The position numbers and the translations under genes were made by a program. Source: Cyclobacterium xiamenense (GTDB lineage: Bacteria; Bacteroidota; Bacteroidia; Cytophagales; Cyclobacteriaceae). Taken from it: a DNA stretch of 41,127 bases. Position 1 is the stretch's first letter. Each line of letters opens with the position of its first letter. The stretch lies in assembly GCF_009467825.1 (NCBI RefSeq), contig NZ_WIOK01000029.1, positions 1 through 41,127 of the forward strand, read 5' to 3'. The notes under the pieces are model-generated. The model did not search any database. It saw only the letters and a list, made by a program, of their open reading frames with translations, and had not been told where the DNA came from. This document shows, one piece after another, positions 8,768-16,828 of this stretch.

Positions 8768-9898
8768 TTAAAAAAACAGGTCTAGAATTTCTTTGCGCAC
8801 GCCTTCGTTAATAATCAAGGCCAAAATCAACGATACGATCAATCCAATCCCTGCCTTGACCAAATCATTTTTGGCCAGACGGTAGGCGCGTACCAGTCGG
8901 GCTTTGCGTTTTTTCAATTTTCTGGATTTAGCCAGCGCGATGGAAAGTTCCCGGCCACCCAACAGTCCGATAAACACCCAGGTCGTACTCATGGGCATGT
9001 TGCTATAGGCTTTGAAATAGAACAAAATGACGGCATACACCAAATCCACAATGGTAGCAGCCCGTACGTCCGTCACCCGGGTTTTCTCGTTGACGATGCC
9101 CTGTATTTTATCGCCTTTCATGTAAAAAAGTACCCCCAAACCCAGGAAAACAAAACCTGTATAGACCGAAAATTCCCATACGCCCAACTGCCTGGGGAGA
9201 AACACGGCAATATTCGCCGCATCCTGCATGATCCACACGGCCCAGAGGCATCCGGAAGTGACCCACTGCAGCACGTACCAGTAGTTTCCGGGCTTTCCCT
9301 TCAGGTAATTGGTTACAAATTTTTCGAGAATGTACCAGACAATGATCGCCGCAAAAAAGGCCAAAAAGTATCCAATAAAACTTTTTTGCATCACCCCCAG
9401 TATGGTTCCGGCTTTATAGGTAAATACATTTAGTAGGAGGAAGGTCGTTGACACCGGCATCCGGAGCCGGGTCATGATCAACAGCACAATCGGAGCAGCA
9501 ATTTGTAAGAAGACGAAGCTTTGCGGGGCTTTGTCCAAGCCGTCTACTTGCAGGCGTTGGTAGCTAACATCTCCATTGTAGGTAAACCAACTATAGGTCA
9601 CCGTTGCGACAAAAATCAACCCCATAAACAGCCAAAGGTAGTACCATTTCCTATTCTGGTTGGAAGCGATAAACGTACCGATGGTCTGAATGCTGTCGTT
9701 TGCGATGGCTGAATAAGCGGCCAATGCAAACCCAAACCACATGGCAGCATAGGTATACGGCGTAATGATTCCAGCGATGGATATCAGAATACAAATGATC
9801 AAAAGAAAGGATTTCTCTTTTTTGGTAAAATCAAAAAGGGAATAGGCTGCTTTGGATAAGGCATCCTGGTTGATGTTTTGATCTTTCAGTTTGGCCAT
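8768..9898 (-). CDS. Divergent PiT-like inorganic phosphate permease (predicted)
   Basis: 376 residues with about 10 membrane helices, of a type usually annotated as hypothetical. Two internal half-repeats recall PiT/SLC20 transporters. The first has AIANDSIQTIGTFIAS (AND at 66-68) and then MPVSTTFLLL (P148). The second has MQDAANIAVFLPR (about 224-236) and MPMSTTWVFIGLLGG (about 301-315). AND and P(V/M)STT are the hallmark PiT motifs, so phosphate or another tetrahedral anion is the likely substrate. It is divergent from a Na/Pi symporter across 309 bp, which strengthens the phosphate link. The Pi role is inferred, not shown. Confidence 0.65.
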   Translation of the reverse strand: MAKLKDQNINQDALSKAAYSLFDFTKKEKSFLLIICILISIAGIITPYTYAAMWFGFALAAYSAIANDSIQTIGTFIASNQNRKWYYLWLFMGLIFVATVTYSWFTYNGDVSYQRLQVDGLDKAPQSFVFLQIAAPIVLLIMTRLRMPVSTTFLLLNVFTYKAGTILGVMQKSFIGYFLAFFAAIIVWYILEKFVTNYLKGKPGNYWYVLQWVTSGCLWAVWIMQDAANIAVFLPRQLGVWEFSVYTGFVFLGLGVLFYMKGDKIQGIVNEKTRVTDVRAATIVDLVYAVILFYFKAYSNMPMSTTWVFIGLLGGRELSIALAKSRKLKKRKARLVRAYRLAKNDLVKAGIGLIVSLILALIINEGVRKEILDLFF

Positions 9899-10207
9899 AA
9901 GCTGGATTTGCCGGTGAAATACGGTCGCAAATTAAACAAGAATTTCTAAGGATAATGTTACCAAATTGTTAAGTCCCAGGCCAAAGGTATAAAGTACGCC
10001 GAAATGTACCGGCATTTTCGCCCTCCTTCTTTGGTCAAAAATAGAAAATTTTATTTTTACCCAAGCTTTTTTGTTTTTTATCGATTCTGCGGCAGGTTTG
10101 CAGAAGATTTAAATTTTAACACAAGTTTTATCCGAAAAGTGTGCATTTCTCTGTAGTCTGTCCGTATTTTGCAAGTTGAAAGGGCCAATTTCTAATCCCA
10201 TTTTTGA
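9899..10207. other. Divergent intergenic region between two phosphate-type transporters
   Basis: 309 bp, AT-rich and without a credible reading frame. It must carry promoters for both transporter genes. An exact TAnnTTTG match (TACCTTTG, minus strand, 9982-9989) lies 84 bp upstream of the PiT-like gene, and a near match (TATTTTGC, plus strand, about 10167) lies about 35 bp upstream of the Na/Pi gene. Neither has a convincing TTTG at the -33 spacing. Confidence 0.4.
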
Positions 10208-11323
10208 ATGACCACTACTCCTGCGGGCAATGCCTATAAGAAAAACCTGATTTTAGCAGTTACCGTCATCTTTGGTTTGCTGCTGTTCATGTTTTCCATT
10301 GATTTTTTGACGTACTCGCTGGCCCGCTTAAACAATGAGGTAGCCAATACACTATTTATGGCTACCAGCAATCCCTTTGTAGGCTTGTTTATTGGTTTGC
10401 TGACTACGGCCTTGATTCAGTCCAGTTCCACGGTTTCGGCCATGGTTGTGGTCTTGGTGGCCTCGGGTAACCTGACCCTCGCCCAGGCAGTACCTTTGAT
10501 CATGGGGGCAAACATCGGGACCACCCTGACCAGTACGCTCGTGGCCTTCGGCTACATCATGAAAAAGAAATCCTTCCGAAAGGCGCTTTCGGCAGGTGTT
10601 TTACACGATTTGTTTAATATTATTACCGTGATCTTATTGCTTCCCCTGGAGGTATATTTCGGATTGCTGAGTAAATTATCTGCCTGGATTACCCAGGGAT
10701 TTGGCGACGGAAGCACCACTTTTGAGGGAGAGCCGGGGTATCAGGGCTTTTTTCTCCGGCCGTTGAGCGTATACCTCTCCGAATGGATGCATTGGCCCTT
10801 GCTGGCGTTGCTGGTGGGGGTCTTGCTGTTGGTAGGTAGCATCAAGGTTCTTTCTTCCCTGGCATACCGTTCCCTGATTACGCCCAACTTTAAAAAGATA
10901 CGAAAACATATTTTTAATTTCCCCTACCGGTCTTTTGCCTACGGCATGTTTTTTACAGCTGCCGTTCAGTCAAGCACGGTGACCACCTCGCTGATGGTAA
11001 CCGCCGTGGCCACCGGCAAGGTGGCATTACGAAAGGTTTTTCCTTTTATCATGGGCGCCAATCTGGGGACTACCATCACTGCCGTGATCGCCGCGCTTTA
11101 CAAAACCGAGGCGGCCATTAGCGTGGCCATCGTCCACGTGCTCTTTAACCTGATCGGAGCCATGCTCTTTCTTCCTTACCCGGGATTACGGGAGATTCCG
11201 GTTCGCATGGCCCGAAGTTTTGGAAAGAAAACGGCGAGTACCCGGTTCATCGGCTTTGCGTACATCTTGCTGACCTTTTTTATCATTCCCTTTTTTCTCA
11301 TCTACTTCAACCAGTCCCGATGA
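10208..11323 (+). CDS. Na+/phosphate cotransporter (NptA/SLC34 type)
   Basis: 371 residues with two inverted Na_Pi_cotrans repeats. Repeat 1 has QSSSTVSAMVVVLVASG (71-87) and GANIGTT (100-106). Repeat 2 has QSSTVTTSLMVTAVATG (from residue 254) and GANLGTT. These QSSS/T motifs form the phosphate and sodium site. The C-terminal PhoU-like domain found in many bacterial relatives of about 550 residues is absent, so this is the short, core-only form. It is divergent from the PiT-like gene. Confidence 0.92.
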   Translation: MTTTPAGNAYKKNLILAVTVIFGLLLFMFSIDFLTYSLARLNNEVANTLFMATSNPFVGLFIGLLTTALIQSSSTVSAMVVVLVASGNLTLAQAVPLIMGANIGTTLTSTLVAFGYIMKKKSFRKALSAGVLHDLFNIITVILLLPLEVYFGLLSKLSAWITQGFGDGSTTFEGEPGYQGFFLRPLSVYLSEWMHWPLLALLVGVLLLVGSIKVLSSLAYRSLITPNFKKIRKHIFNFPYRSFAYGMFFTAAVQSSTVTTSLMVTAVATGKVALRKVFPFIMGANLGTTITAVIAALYKTEAAISVAIVHVLFNLIGAMLFLPYPGLREIPVRMARSFGKKTASTRFIGFAYILLTFFIIPFFLIYFNQSR

Positions 11324-11357
11324 TATTCGGATCTCTGTGCCAGGGGTACCCTGCCGA

Positions 11358-12023
11358 TCAATCCCCCTGGTCTAAAAAGGCGTCCATGATGCGGTGCCCA
11401 TTGCTGCTGCCAATCCGATCGGCTCCAGCGCGGATCATCTCCACTGCCTGCCCCAGGGTTTTGATGCCACCGCTGGCTTTGATCCCGACTTGGCTAGGCA
11501 GGAGCTGTCGCATCTCGCGGATGGTCGCTGCGTTGGCTCCTTCCGGGGCATATCCGGTGGAGGTTTTCACAAAATCGGCCCCTGCATCCCGGCAGAGCAG
11601 GCAGGCTTGTTTCAATTCTTCCGTACTGAGATAGGCCGTTTCTACAATCACCTTTAGCAGTTTTTCCTCCGCGTGTATGCGGCTGGCCAGTTGCGCTAGT
11701 TCTATTTTTGGCCAGTTCATCCCGGATTTAAATGCCGTCAGAGACCAGACCACATCCAGTTCATCGGCACCATCCTCCATCGCCTGCTGGCACTCGGCCA
11801 TTTTGGTCTGGCTCATGTTGTATCCAAAGGGAAAGCCAATGACCGTGACTACCTGAATGTCTTCGCCAGCCAGCTCCCGTTTGACCTTCCTTACCCAAAA
11901 GGGAGGAATGCAAACGGCGCGGAACCGGTAGCGACGCGCCTGCTGGATCAGTGTTTGGATGGCTTTTTCGTCCACAGCCGGATGCAAAGCAGTGTGTTCA
12001 ATATATAGCTGCAAATTTTTCAT
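11358..12023 (-). CDS. deoC: Deoxyribose-phosphate aldolase
   Basis: 221 residues from the ATG at 12023 (MKNLQLYIEHTALHP); the frame extends upstream to 12068 but the added 15 residues are outside the family. A TIM-barrel class I aldolase that splits 2-deoxyribose 5-phosphate into acetaldehyde and glyceraldehyde 3-phosphate. Catalytic residues are visible: D90 in ELDVV, Schiff-base K153 in FVKTSTGY, and K182 in GIKASGGI. No other deo or nucleoside-salvage gene is beside it. It is convergent with the Na/Pi transporter and divergent from the ICMT-like gene. Confidence 0.96.
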   Translation of the reverse strand: MKNLQLYIEHTALHPAVDEKAIQTLIQQARRYRFRAVCIPPFWVRKVKRELAGEDIQVVTVIGFPFGYNMSQTKMAECQQAMEDGADELDVVWSLTAFKSGMNWPKIELAQLASRIHAEEKLLKVIVETAYLSTEELKQACLLCRDAGADFVKTSTGYAPEGANAATIREMRQLLPSQVGIKASGGIKTLGQAVEMIRAGADRIGSSNGHRIMDAFLDQGD

Positions 12024-12054
12024 AATCAATCTTAATACGGATATTTGAACCTGT

Positions 12055-12642
12055 ATGGAATACCTCATTTTAGGATTTGGATGGGTGCTTTTTTATGGCA
12101 GCCATACCTTCCTGGCCAGCCTCAATATAAAAAGAAAAATCAGGTCCCTGCTAAAAGGTCTGTATAAATGGTACCGTTTGGCTTACAGTGTGTTTTCCGG
12201 GCTGTTTTTTCTGGGCTTGTTTTTTTATGCAGGCAGTATTTCGTCGCAAAGCCTGTTTGCCCCTGGACCGGGGAGCACCTACCTTGGGTTTATGTTTGCT
12301 ACCTTTGGTACCATTATCTGCGTGAAAAGCATGCGAAGGGTGTCGGTAACCCGTTTTATCGGGCTGCGCCCCCAGGACGATATTGCTGAAACCGAGCCCT
12401 TGGTGACCGAGGGATGGTACCGGCATCTGCGGCACCCGCTCTATGCCGGATTGATCCTGATCTTTGTCGGATATTTCCTGTATGTACCCAACTGGGCCTC
12501 CCTGATTCATTTGATAGCCTTGTTGGCATACCTTCCGTTGGGGATTCATTTCGAAGAGCAGAAGTTATTGGAAGTATACGGGCAGGAGTATGCTGCCTAC
12601 AAAACCGATGTTCCCGCCATTATTCCCCGATTCCAAAAATGA
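12055..12642 (+). CDS. ICMT/PEMT-like integral membrane methyltransferase (NnrU-like)
   Basis: 195 residues with about five membrane helices. The C-terminal half carries the membrane methyltransferase signature: GWYRHLRHPLYAG (about residues 121-133) followed by EEQKLLEVYGQEYAAYK, the SAM-binding arrangement of isoprenylcysteine carboxyl methyltransferases and phospholipid N-methyltransferases. The substrate is unknown; protein prenylcysteine is unlikely in bacteria, so a lipid or small molecule is more plausible. Its stop overlaps the ATG of the next small gene (ATGA). Confidence 0.82.
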   Translation: MEYLILGFGWVLFYGSHTFLASLNIKRKIRSLLKGLYKWYRLAYSVFSGLFFLGLFFYAGSISSQSLFAPGPGSTYLGFMFATFGTIICVKSMRRVSVTRFIGLRPQDDIAETEPLVTEGWYRHLRHPLYAGLILIFVGYFLYVPNWASLIHLIALLAYLPLGIHFEEQKLLEVYGQEYAAYKTDVPAIIPRFQK

Positions 12643-12836
12643 ACGAACTGATAGGGTATGCTGTCGCGTTGCTGCTGGTACTGGCTCATTTGGTTATGGC
12701 CAGCCTCTTTTACCGGCATATCAACAAAAACCCCCGGCTTTCTTTTCATGAGAAGAACGACTGGCGGCTAAAAGCCCTGGTTTTTCCGGCCTATTACTGG
12801 TTTCGTTACAAACGGGAGCAGGGCAGCTCCTCCTGA
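12639..12836 (+). CDS. Small membrane protein coupled to the ICMT-like methyltransferase
   Basis: 65 residues, starting at the ATG at 12639 that shares bases with the upstream stop. One strong membrane helix (about residues 5-24, IGYAVALLLVLAHLVMASLF) precedes a basic, aromatic soluble part (KNPRLSFHEKNDWRLKALVFP, then AYYWFRYKREQ). I recognise no named family. The 4-bp overlap argues for translation coupled to the methyltransferase, so a partner or accessory role is plausible. Confidence 0.7.
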   Translation: MNELIGYAVALLLVLAHLVMASLFYRHINKNPRLSFHEKNDWRLKALVFPAYYWFRYKREQGSSS

Positions 12837-12881
12837 ACGGGGGGATGGCAGCGGCTTATCGGAAACCTTCCGTTATTCGAC

Positions 12882-14204
12882 TCAGGGGATTATTCTGTGG
12901 AGGGGCTTTGGATCGGCTAGCAGCTGGTAGGCCCGCAGTTTACGGAAAAAATAAATCCCACTTCCGGCCATTAGGAGCACACTCAGACTCATCAAGACGA
13001 GTAGTCCTTGCGAATAAAATCCAAACCAACTCATGCTTTCATAGTTGCCAAATTGCTTGAAAATCAAGATGCCGGAAGAGCCCAGGTAGCCAAAGCTGTC
13101 TACCAGATACATCAGAAAGCCTACATTTCCCGCGTACTTAAACGAAGCAAGTAGCCGGTCAAACAGGAGGCAATTGAAGGGGATGTAGGCCATGTAGGTG
13201 CCAGTGCCGGTGGCCACCATCCAATAAAACGGCGAAAGCCAACCGTTTACCATGGCCAGGGTGGCTGCCAGGGCGAGTACCAGGCCGGATACAATGATCA
13301 AATGGTAGATAAACAGCGCTTTGAAGTTGTTTTTAACGAGTACCAGCAGGCCCATCATCAGCAAAAGGATGAGGGTGATGGGAATTTCCGTCTGGGTGAG
13401 TAATTCCGGTGCGGCCGTAACCTTTAGGTCTTTCCATATCTCCACCACAAAATTATCGCGAATATCCCGAAAGGCCGTTAAAACCATGTAGACGAGAACC
13501 AGTATGATCAGTCCAGGCCTGAAACGTCGAAAAAACGTGCGTCGGTCTTTCCCATTCATGGATTTTCGCTCCGTTTTCAGCGCAATATCCGCGCTGCTGG
13601 GTGACGGCGTATGATCCAGGAAAAAAACACTGGTGAGCAATAAAGGTATAAACAGGGTACCGGTAAGAAAGGGCATCCAATAGGGGTCTACCCCCCAATC
13701 CACCAGGAGGTAACGACCGACTGTCTTTACAAAGCCCGAGGAAAACACGAAACTGACAGCCAATATACTGCCCATCATTTCCGTAAATCTTCTGCCTTCC
13801 AGGTAGTGGAAGACCAATCCCCAAATCAAGCCCAACGGAAAACCGTTGATCAGGAAACAAAGGATGTTCCAGGGAGCGGGGAGCAAAGCGAATCCCAGCA
13901 AGCCCAGCCAGGAAATACCAATCAGGCGCAGGGTCAGTCGGGCCCGGTGTTCGGCTTTGAGCTCGGCAATGCGCTTAATTCCATAAAATTTGCTGGCCAT
14001 GTACCCCAGCGTTTGCAAGAGGATCAACCAAACCTTCAGGTCTATTCCCCACCATTCCTCGCCGGCAAAAGTCGCCGAAGCAAAGGGCTTGCGAAAGGCA
14101 TACATGCAGCTGTAGGTCAAAAACGCCATGGAGCCGGCAAAAAGGCTCATGACCAGAGGAGGCGCTGACGTCAGTTTTTTTGTAAGCGAGGGAAAGGTAA
14201 TCAT
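12882..14204 (-). CDS. DUF5690 family MFS-like transporter, candidate phosphonate transporter
   Basis: 440 residues with about 12 membrane helices in two halves split by a charged loop (about 215-240, with KTERKSMNGKDRRTFFRRF). An N-terminal AFRKPF motif recalls organophosphate:phosphate antiporters, which often read YxFRK here. I assign it to DUF5690 from overall pattern. Its ATG overlaps the stop of the phosphonatase-like hydrolase (ATGA), so the two are translationally coupled. From this I infer uptake of the phosphonate, or of its precursor. No experimental function is known to me. Confidence 0.75.
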   Translation of the reverse strand: MITFPSLTKKLTSAPPLVMSLFAGSMAFLTYSCMYAFRKPFASATFAGEEWWGIDLKVWLILLQTLGYMASKFYGIKRIAELKAEHRARLTLRLIGISWLGLLGFALLPAPWNILCFLINGFPLGLIWGLVFHYLEGRRFTEMMGSILAVSFVFSSGFVKTVGRYLLVDWGVDPYWMPFLTGTLFIPLLLTSVFFLDHTPSPSSADIALKTERKSMNGKDRRTFFRRFRPGLIILVLVYMVLTAFRDIRDNFVVEIWKDLKVTAAPELLTQTEIPITLILLLMMGLLVLVKNNFKALFIYHLIIVSGLVLALAATLAMVNGWLSPFYWMVATGTGTYMAYIPFNCLLFDRLLASFKYAGNVGFLMYLVDSFGYLGSSGILIFKQFGNYESMSWFGFYSQGLLVLMSLSVLLMAGSGIYFFRKLRAYQLLADPKPLHRIIP

Positions 14205-14920
14205 TCGCGCACGGGCTCACCAATTTCCGCTGCTACCAGTGGCAGAATATCGATCAGCCGGTGTACGATGTGGGAAGGCTTGTGTGGCGCTAATTGTGCC
14301 TCCGTGTACGCACCTGTGGTCACGGCTATGCTGAGGAGGCAACCTGAGTTTAGGCCCTCGTTGATATCCACCTCGGTATCTCCGATTTTAATGACCTCGC
14401 TGGGGCTACCTATGCCGAGTGCGGCCATCATTTTTAGGATCATATCCGGGTGAGGACGCCCCTTGCCGACCTCGTCGCTACATACCGTGATGTCGATGAG
14501 CGGGTGATTTTTCCAGCCGATGCGTTCTAAAATGACATCGGCAATGGGCCTGCTGAAACCCGTGTCCAGTCCCACCTTAATCCCCATTTGCTGCAAGGAC
14601 TCGAACACCTCCAGGGCATCGTCCATGGGTGCGATATCCGGACTCTTCTTATAAAACTGAATCATTTCATCCACAAAGCTGTCATGAATCGTATCCACCA
14701 GCTTTTCTGATACACGCTCTCCTTCCGGTGTATGGGCTACCAGCATTTCCTTGATCGCCAGTGGTTTTGGGTAACCCATTTTTTCGTTTGCTTCCTTTAG
14801 CGTGACCGCCGTGTATCCATGTTTGGAAAAAGCCCTGACAAACGCTTCCGCTACATTGCTTTGGTCTTTTATGGTGGTACCAGCCATGTCAAATACGGCC
14901 AGCTTGATGGGTTTTTTCAT
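14201..14920 (-). CDS. Phosphonatase-like HAD hydrolase (PhnX-like)
   Basis: 239 residues from the ATG at 14920 (MKKPIKLAVFDMAGTT); the frame reaches 15010 but the extra 30 residues are not family-like. Phosphonatases cleave the C-P bond of phosphonoacetaldehyde. Seen here: nucleophile motif DMAGTT at residues 11-16 instead of the usual DxDxT, cap-domain lysine K52 in KMGYPKPLA (the Schiff-base lysine position), arginine in GRPHPDMI replacing the usual HAD lysine, and GDTEVDINEG. These fit the PhnX-like subfamily (TIGR03351 type), which typically lacks a PhnW neighbour. No transaminase or FAD oxidase able to make the aldehyde is adjacent. It is the first gene of a pair with the DUF5690 transporter. 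Confidence 0.85.
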   Translation of the reverse strand: MKKPIKLAVFDMAGTTIKDQSNVAEAFVRAFSKHGYTAVTLKEANEKMGYPKPLAIKEMLVAHTPEGERVSEKLVDTIHDSFVDEMIQFYKKSPDIAPMDDALEVFESLQQMGIKVGLDTGFSRPIADVILERIGWKNHPLIDITVCSDEVGKGRPHPDMILKMMAALGIGSPSEVIKIGDTEVDINEGLNSGCLLSIAVTTGAYTEAQLAPHKPSHIVHRLIDILPLVAAEIGEPVRE

Positions 14921-15211
14921 TTGTTTAAACGTGTTTTTTAATAGTCCTAACTTGTCCTGCACCAAAAATCGCATCGCCCATCGCCAGGCTTGCTTGTGAG
15001 AATCGCCCACGCTTACATCATGTCTGCCTTAGGCAGGGCCGATTTCATGCCTTTTGGAGAACCGCGATGAAGGCGGATAATTTGCGGGATAAATTACTTA
15101 AAAAAAGTCGCAGTAGAAAGCCAAAGGCCTTCATCCTTCCGTTAATTTATCGTGAATTTGGTTAGGCATTGATCGGGAATATGAGTAGTTTTCTTTCAAA
15201 ATACGAAAGCT
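14921..15211. promoter_or_regulatory. Divergent control region between phosphonatase-like and PhnZ-like genes
   Basis: 291 bp without a credible gene. It holds a palindrome CTGCCT-T-AGGCAG (15024-15036) and a distant 9-bp inverted repeat, GATGAAGGC (15066-15074) with GCCTTCATC (15127-15135). Either could be an operator or RNA hairpin. No perfect TTTG/TAnnTTTG pair is seen; TAGTTTTC just upstream of the PhnZ-like gene is a one-mismatch -7 candidate. Confidence 0.35.
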
Positions 15212-15775
15212 ATGAAAAAAACAGCCCGGGAAACGGTGGACGAGGTCTTTTCCTTGTACGAAGCGCATGGAGATGCGGACTACATCGGTGAACCTGTTTC
15301 CCAGTTGGAACACATGAGTCAGGCCGCGCAACTGGCCGAATCCGAAGGATATGGACCCGAAGTGGTATTGGCCGCTTTTTTTCACGACCTGGGCCACCTT
15401 TTTGCACAGCGGGAGGCGTTGGAGCAGATGGGTGGATTTGGGGTAATGGACCACGAAAAGCTGGGGGCAGACTACCTGCGGCAACTGGGCTTTCCCGAAT
15501 TGGTGGCGCGCCTGGTGGAAAGCCATGTGGAAGCCAAGCGGTACCTGACCTATAAAAATCCGGATTATTTCAACCGACTCTCGGAGGCAAGCAAGCAAAC
15601 CCTCAACTACCAGGGAGGCGTGATGAGTCCGGAGGAGGCGGCGGCATTTGAGGCCGACGAAAACCATGTACTAATCCTCAAAATGCGGGAATGGGACGAA
15701 AAGGCCAAAGAAACCCAGGTACCAGTCCCCCCTTTGGATCCCTATAAGAAGATGGCACTGGAACTGTTGGCCTGA
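15212..15775 (+). CDS. PhnZ-like HD-domain mixed-valent diiron oxygenase
   Basis: 187 residues, the length of PhnZ. PhnZ cleaves 2-amino-1-hydroxyethylphosphonate to glycine and phosphate with O2. The diagnostic block YIGEPVSQLEH gives Y24, E27 and H34, the same numbers as the substrate-gating Tyr/Glu and first iron ligand of PhnZ. The other ligands follow as H58-D59 (FFHDLGHL), H81, H105 and D162 (MREWDEK). HD phosphohydrolases lack the Tyr-x-x-Glu pair, so oxygenase chemistry on a hydroxyphosphonate is likely. No PhnY-type dioxygenase is nearby to make the hydroxylated substrate. It is divergent from the phosphonatase-like gene. Confidence 0.87.
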   Translation: MKKTARETVDEVFSLYEAHGDADYIGEPVSQLEHMSQAAQLAESEGYGPEVVLAAFFHDLGHLFAQREALEQMGGFGVMDHEKLGADYLRQLGFPELVARLVESHVEAKRYLTYKNPDYFNRLSEASKQTLNYQGGVMSPEEAAAFEADENHVLILKMREWDEKAKETQVPVPPLDPYKKMALELLA

Positions 15776-15796
15776 TTGTTACGCGTCTGTTTGGAA

Positions 15797-16828
15797 TCAG
15801 GGTTCGGAGGTGACCAGATCCTTCACACAGTGTACCCAGGTATCCCGCGAGTTCAGGCTGGGCACCAGGTCCCAACGTTCGCCGCCTTGTTCGATAAACT
15901 GTTCCTTATACTCTTCGCCCACTTCCACGGTGGTTTCCAGGCAATCGGCAACAAAGGCCGGTGAAAAAACGAGGACTTTTTTGATTCCATCTGCCGCCAT
16001 TTCTCGAATGAGGTCTTCGGTGTAGGGCTTAATCCAGGGATCCTTCCCCAGCCGGGATTGAAAGCAGGTCACTACCTTTTCCTGGGGCAACTGGAGCTTT
16101 TCGGCAATCAGTCGGGTGGTGTGAAAGCATTGTGCCCGGTAGCAAAACTGGTTCTTTTTGGTATAGTGGGCACAACAATCGCCCAAACGGCAGTAGCCAT
16201 CCACGGATCCTTTTCGTATCTGTCGCTCGGGGAGGCCGTGGTAGGAAAAAAGAAACCGGTCGTATTCCTGGTCGGCCATCATTTCCTTGCCCAATTCGGC
16301 CCAGGCTTCCAGAAACAGGGGATGGTCTACGAAATTGCTGATAAAGCGGATGTTTGGGATAATCTGCCAGGTACGGGCGAGTTCCATGACCCGATCGATC
16401 ACCGAGCCGTTTGTGGCGGAGGCGTATTGTGGAAACAGCGGCAATACCACGATTTCCTTTACATTGGCTTTGTTTAACGCTTTCAATCCCTCCTCAATTC
16501 CCGGCGATTGATAGCGCATGGCTATTTCCAATTGGTACTTGGAATGATCGATCAAAGGGAGCAATTTTTCTTTTAAGTCCTGGGTGTGGAAAAGCAGGGG
16601 AGAACCCCGTTCGGTCCAGAGTTTTCGGTACTCTCCGGCCGATTTGGGTGCCCTAAAGGGGGCAATGATCAGGTTTACCAGCATCCACCGGGGGATAAAC
16701 GGAAAGTCGATTACCCTTCCGTCCATTAAAAATTCTCTCAGGTATTTTCGGACATCTCCGGTAGCGGTGCTATCAGGCGTACCCAGATTTACCAGCAAGA
16801 TGCCTGTTTTGGCTTTATTTTGACTCAT
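15797..16828 (-). CDS. hemH: Ferrochelatase
   Basis: 343 residues. Inserts Fe(II) into protoporphyrin IX (or coproporphyrin III) at the end of haem synthesis. The N-terminus ILLVNLGTPDS and GSPLLFHT are family signatures. Catalytic H197 lies in SYHGLPE and the conserved acidic residue E298 in CLETTVEV. Between them are five cysteines (C213, C218, C219, C229, C234) in GYCRLGDCC and NQFCYRAQC, an insert I recognise from Bacteroidota ferrochelatases; whether it binds metal is unknown to me. It is convergent with the PhnZ-like gene, 21 bp apart, with no obvious terminator. Confidence 0.96.
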   Translation of the reverse strand: MSQNKAKTGILLVNLGTPDSTATGDVRKYLREFLMDGRVIDFPFIPRWMLVNLIIAPFRAPKSAGEYRKLWTERGSPLLFHTQDLKEKLLPLIDHSKYQLEIAMRYQSPGIEEGLKALNKANVKEIVVLPLFPQYASATNGSVIDRVMELARTWQIIPNIRFISNFVDHPLFLEAWAELGKEMMADQEYDRFLFSYHGLPERQIRKGSVDGYCRLGDCCAHYTKKNQFCYRAQCFHTTRLIAEKLQLPQEKVVTCFQSRLGKDPWIKPYTEDLIREMAADGIKKVLVFSPAFVADCLETTVEVGEEYKEQFIEQGGERWDLVPSLNSRDTWVHCVKDLVTSEP

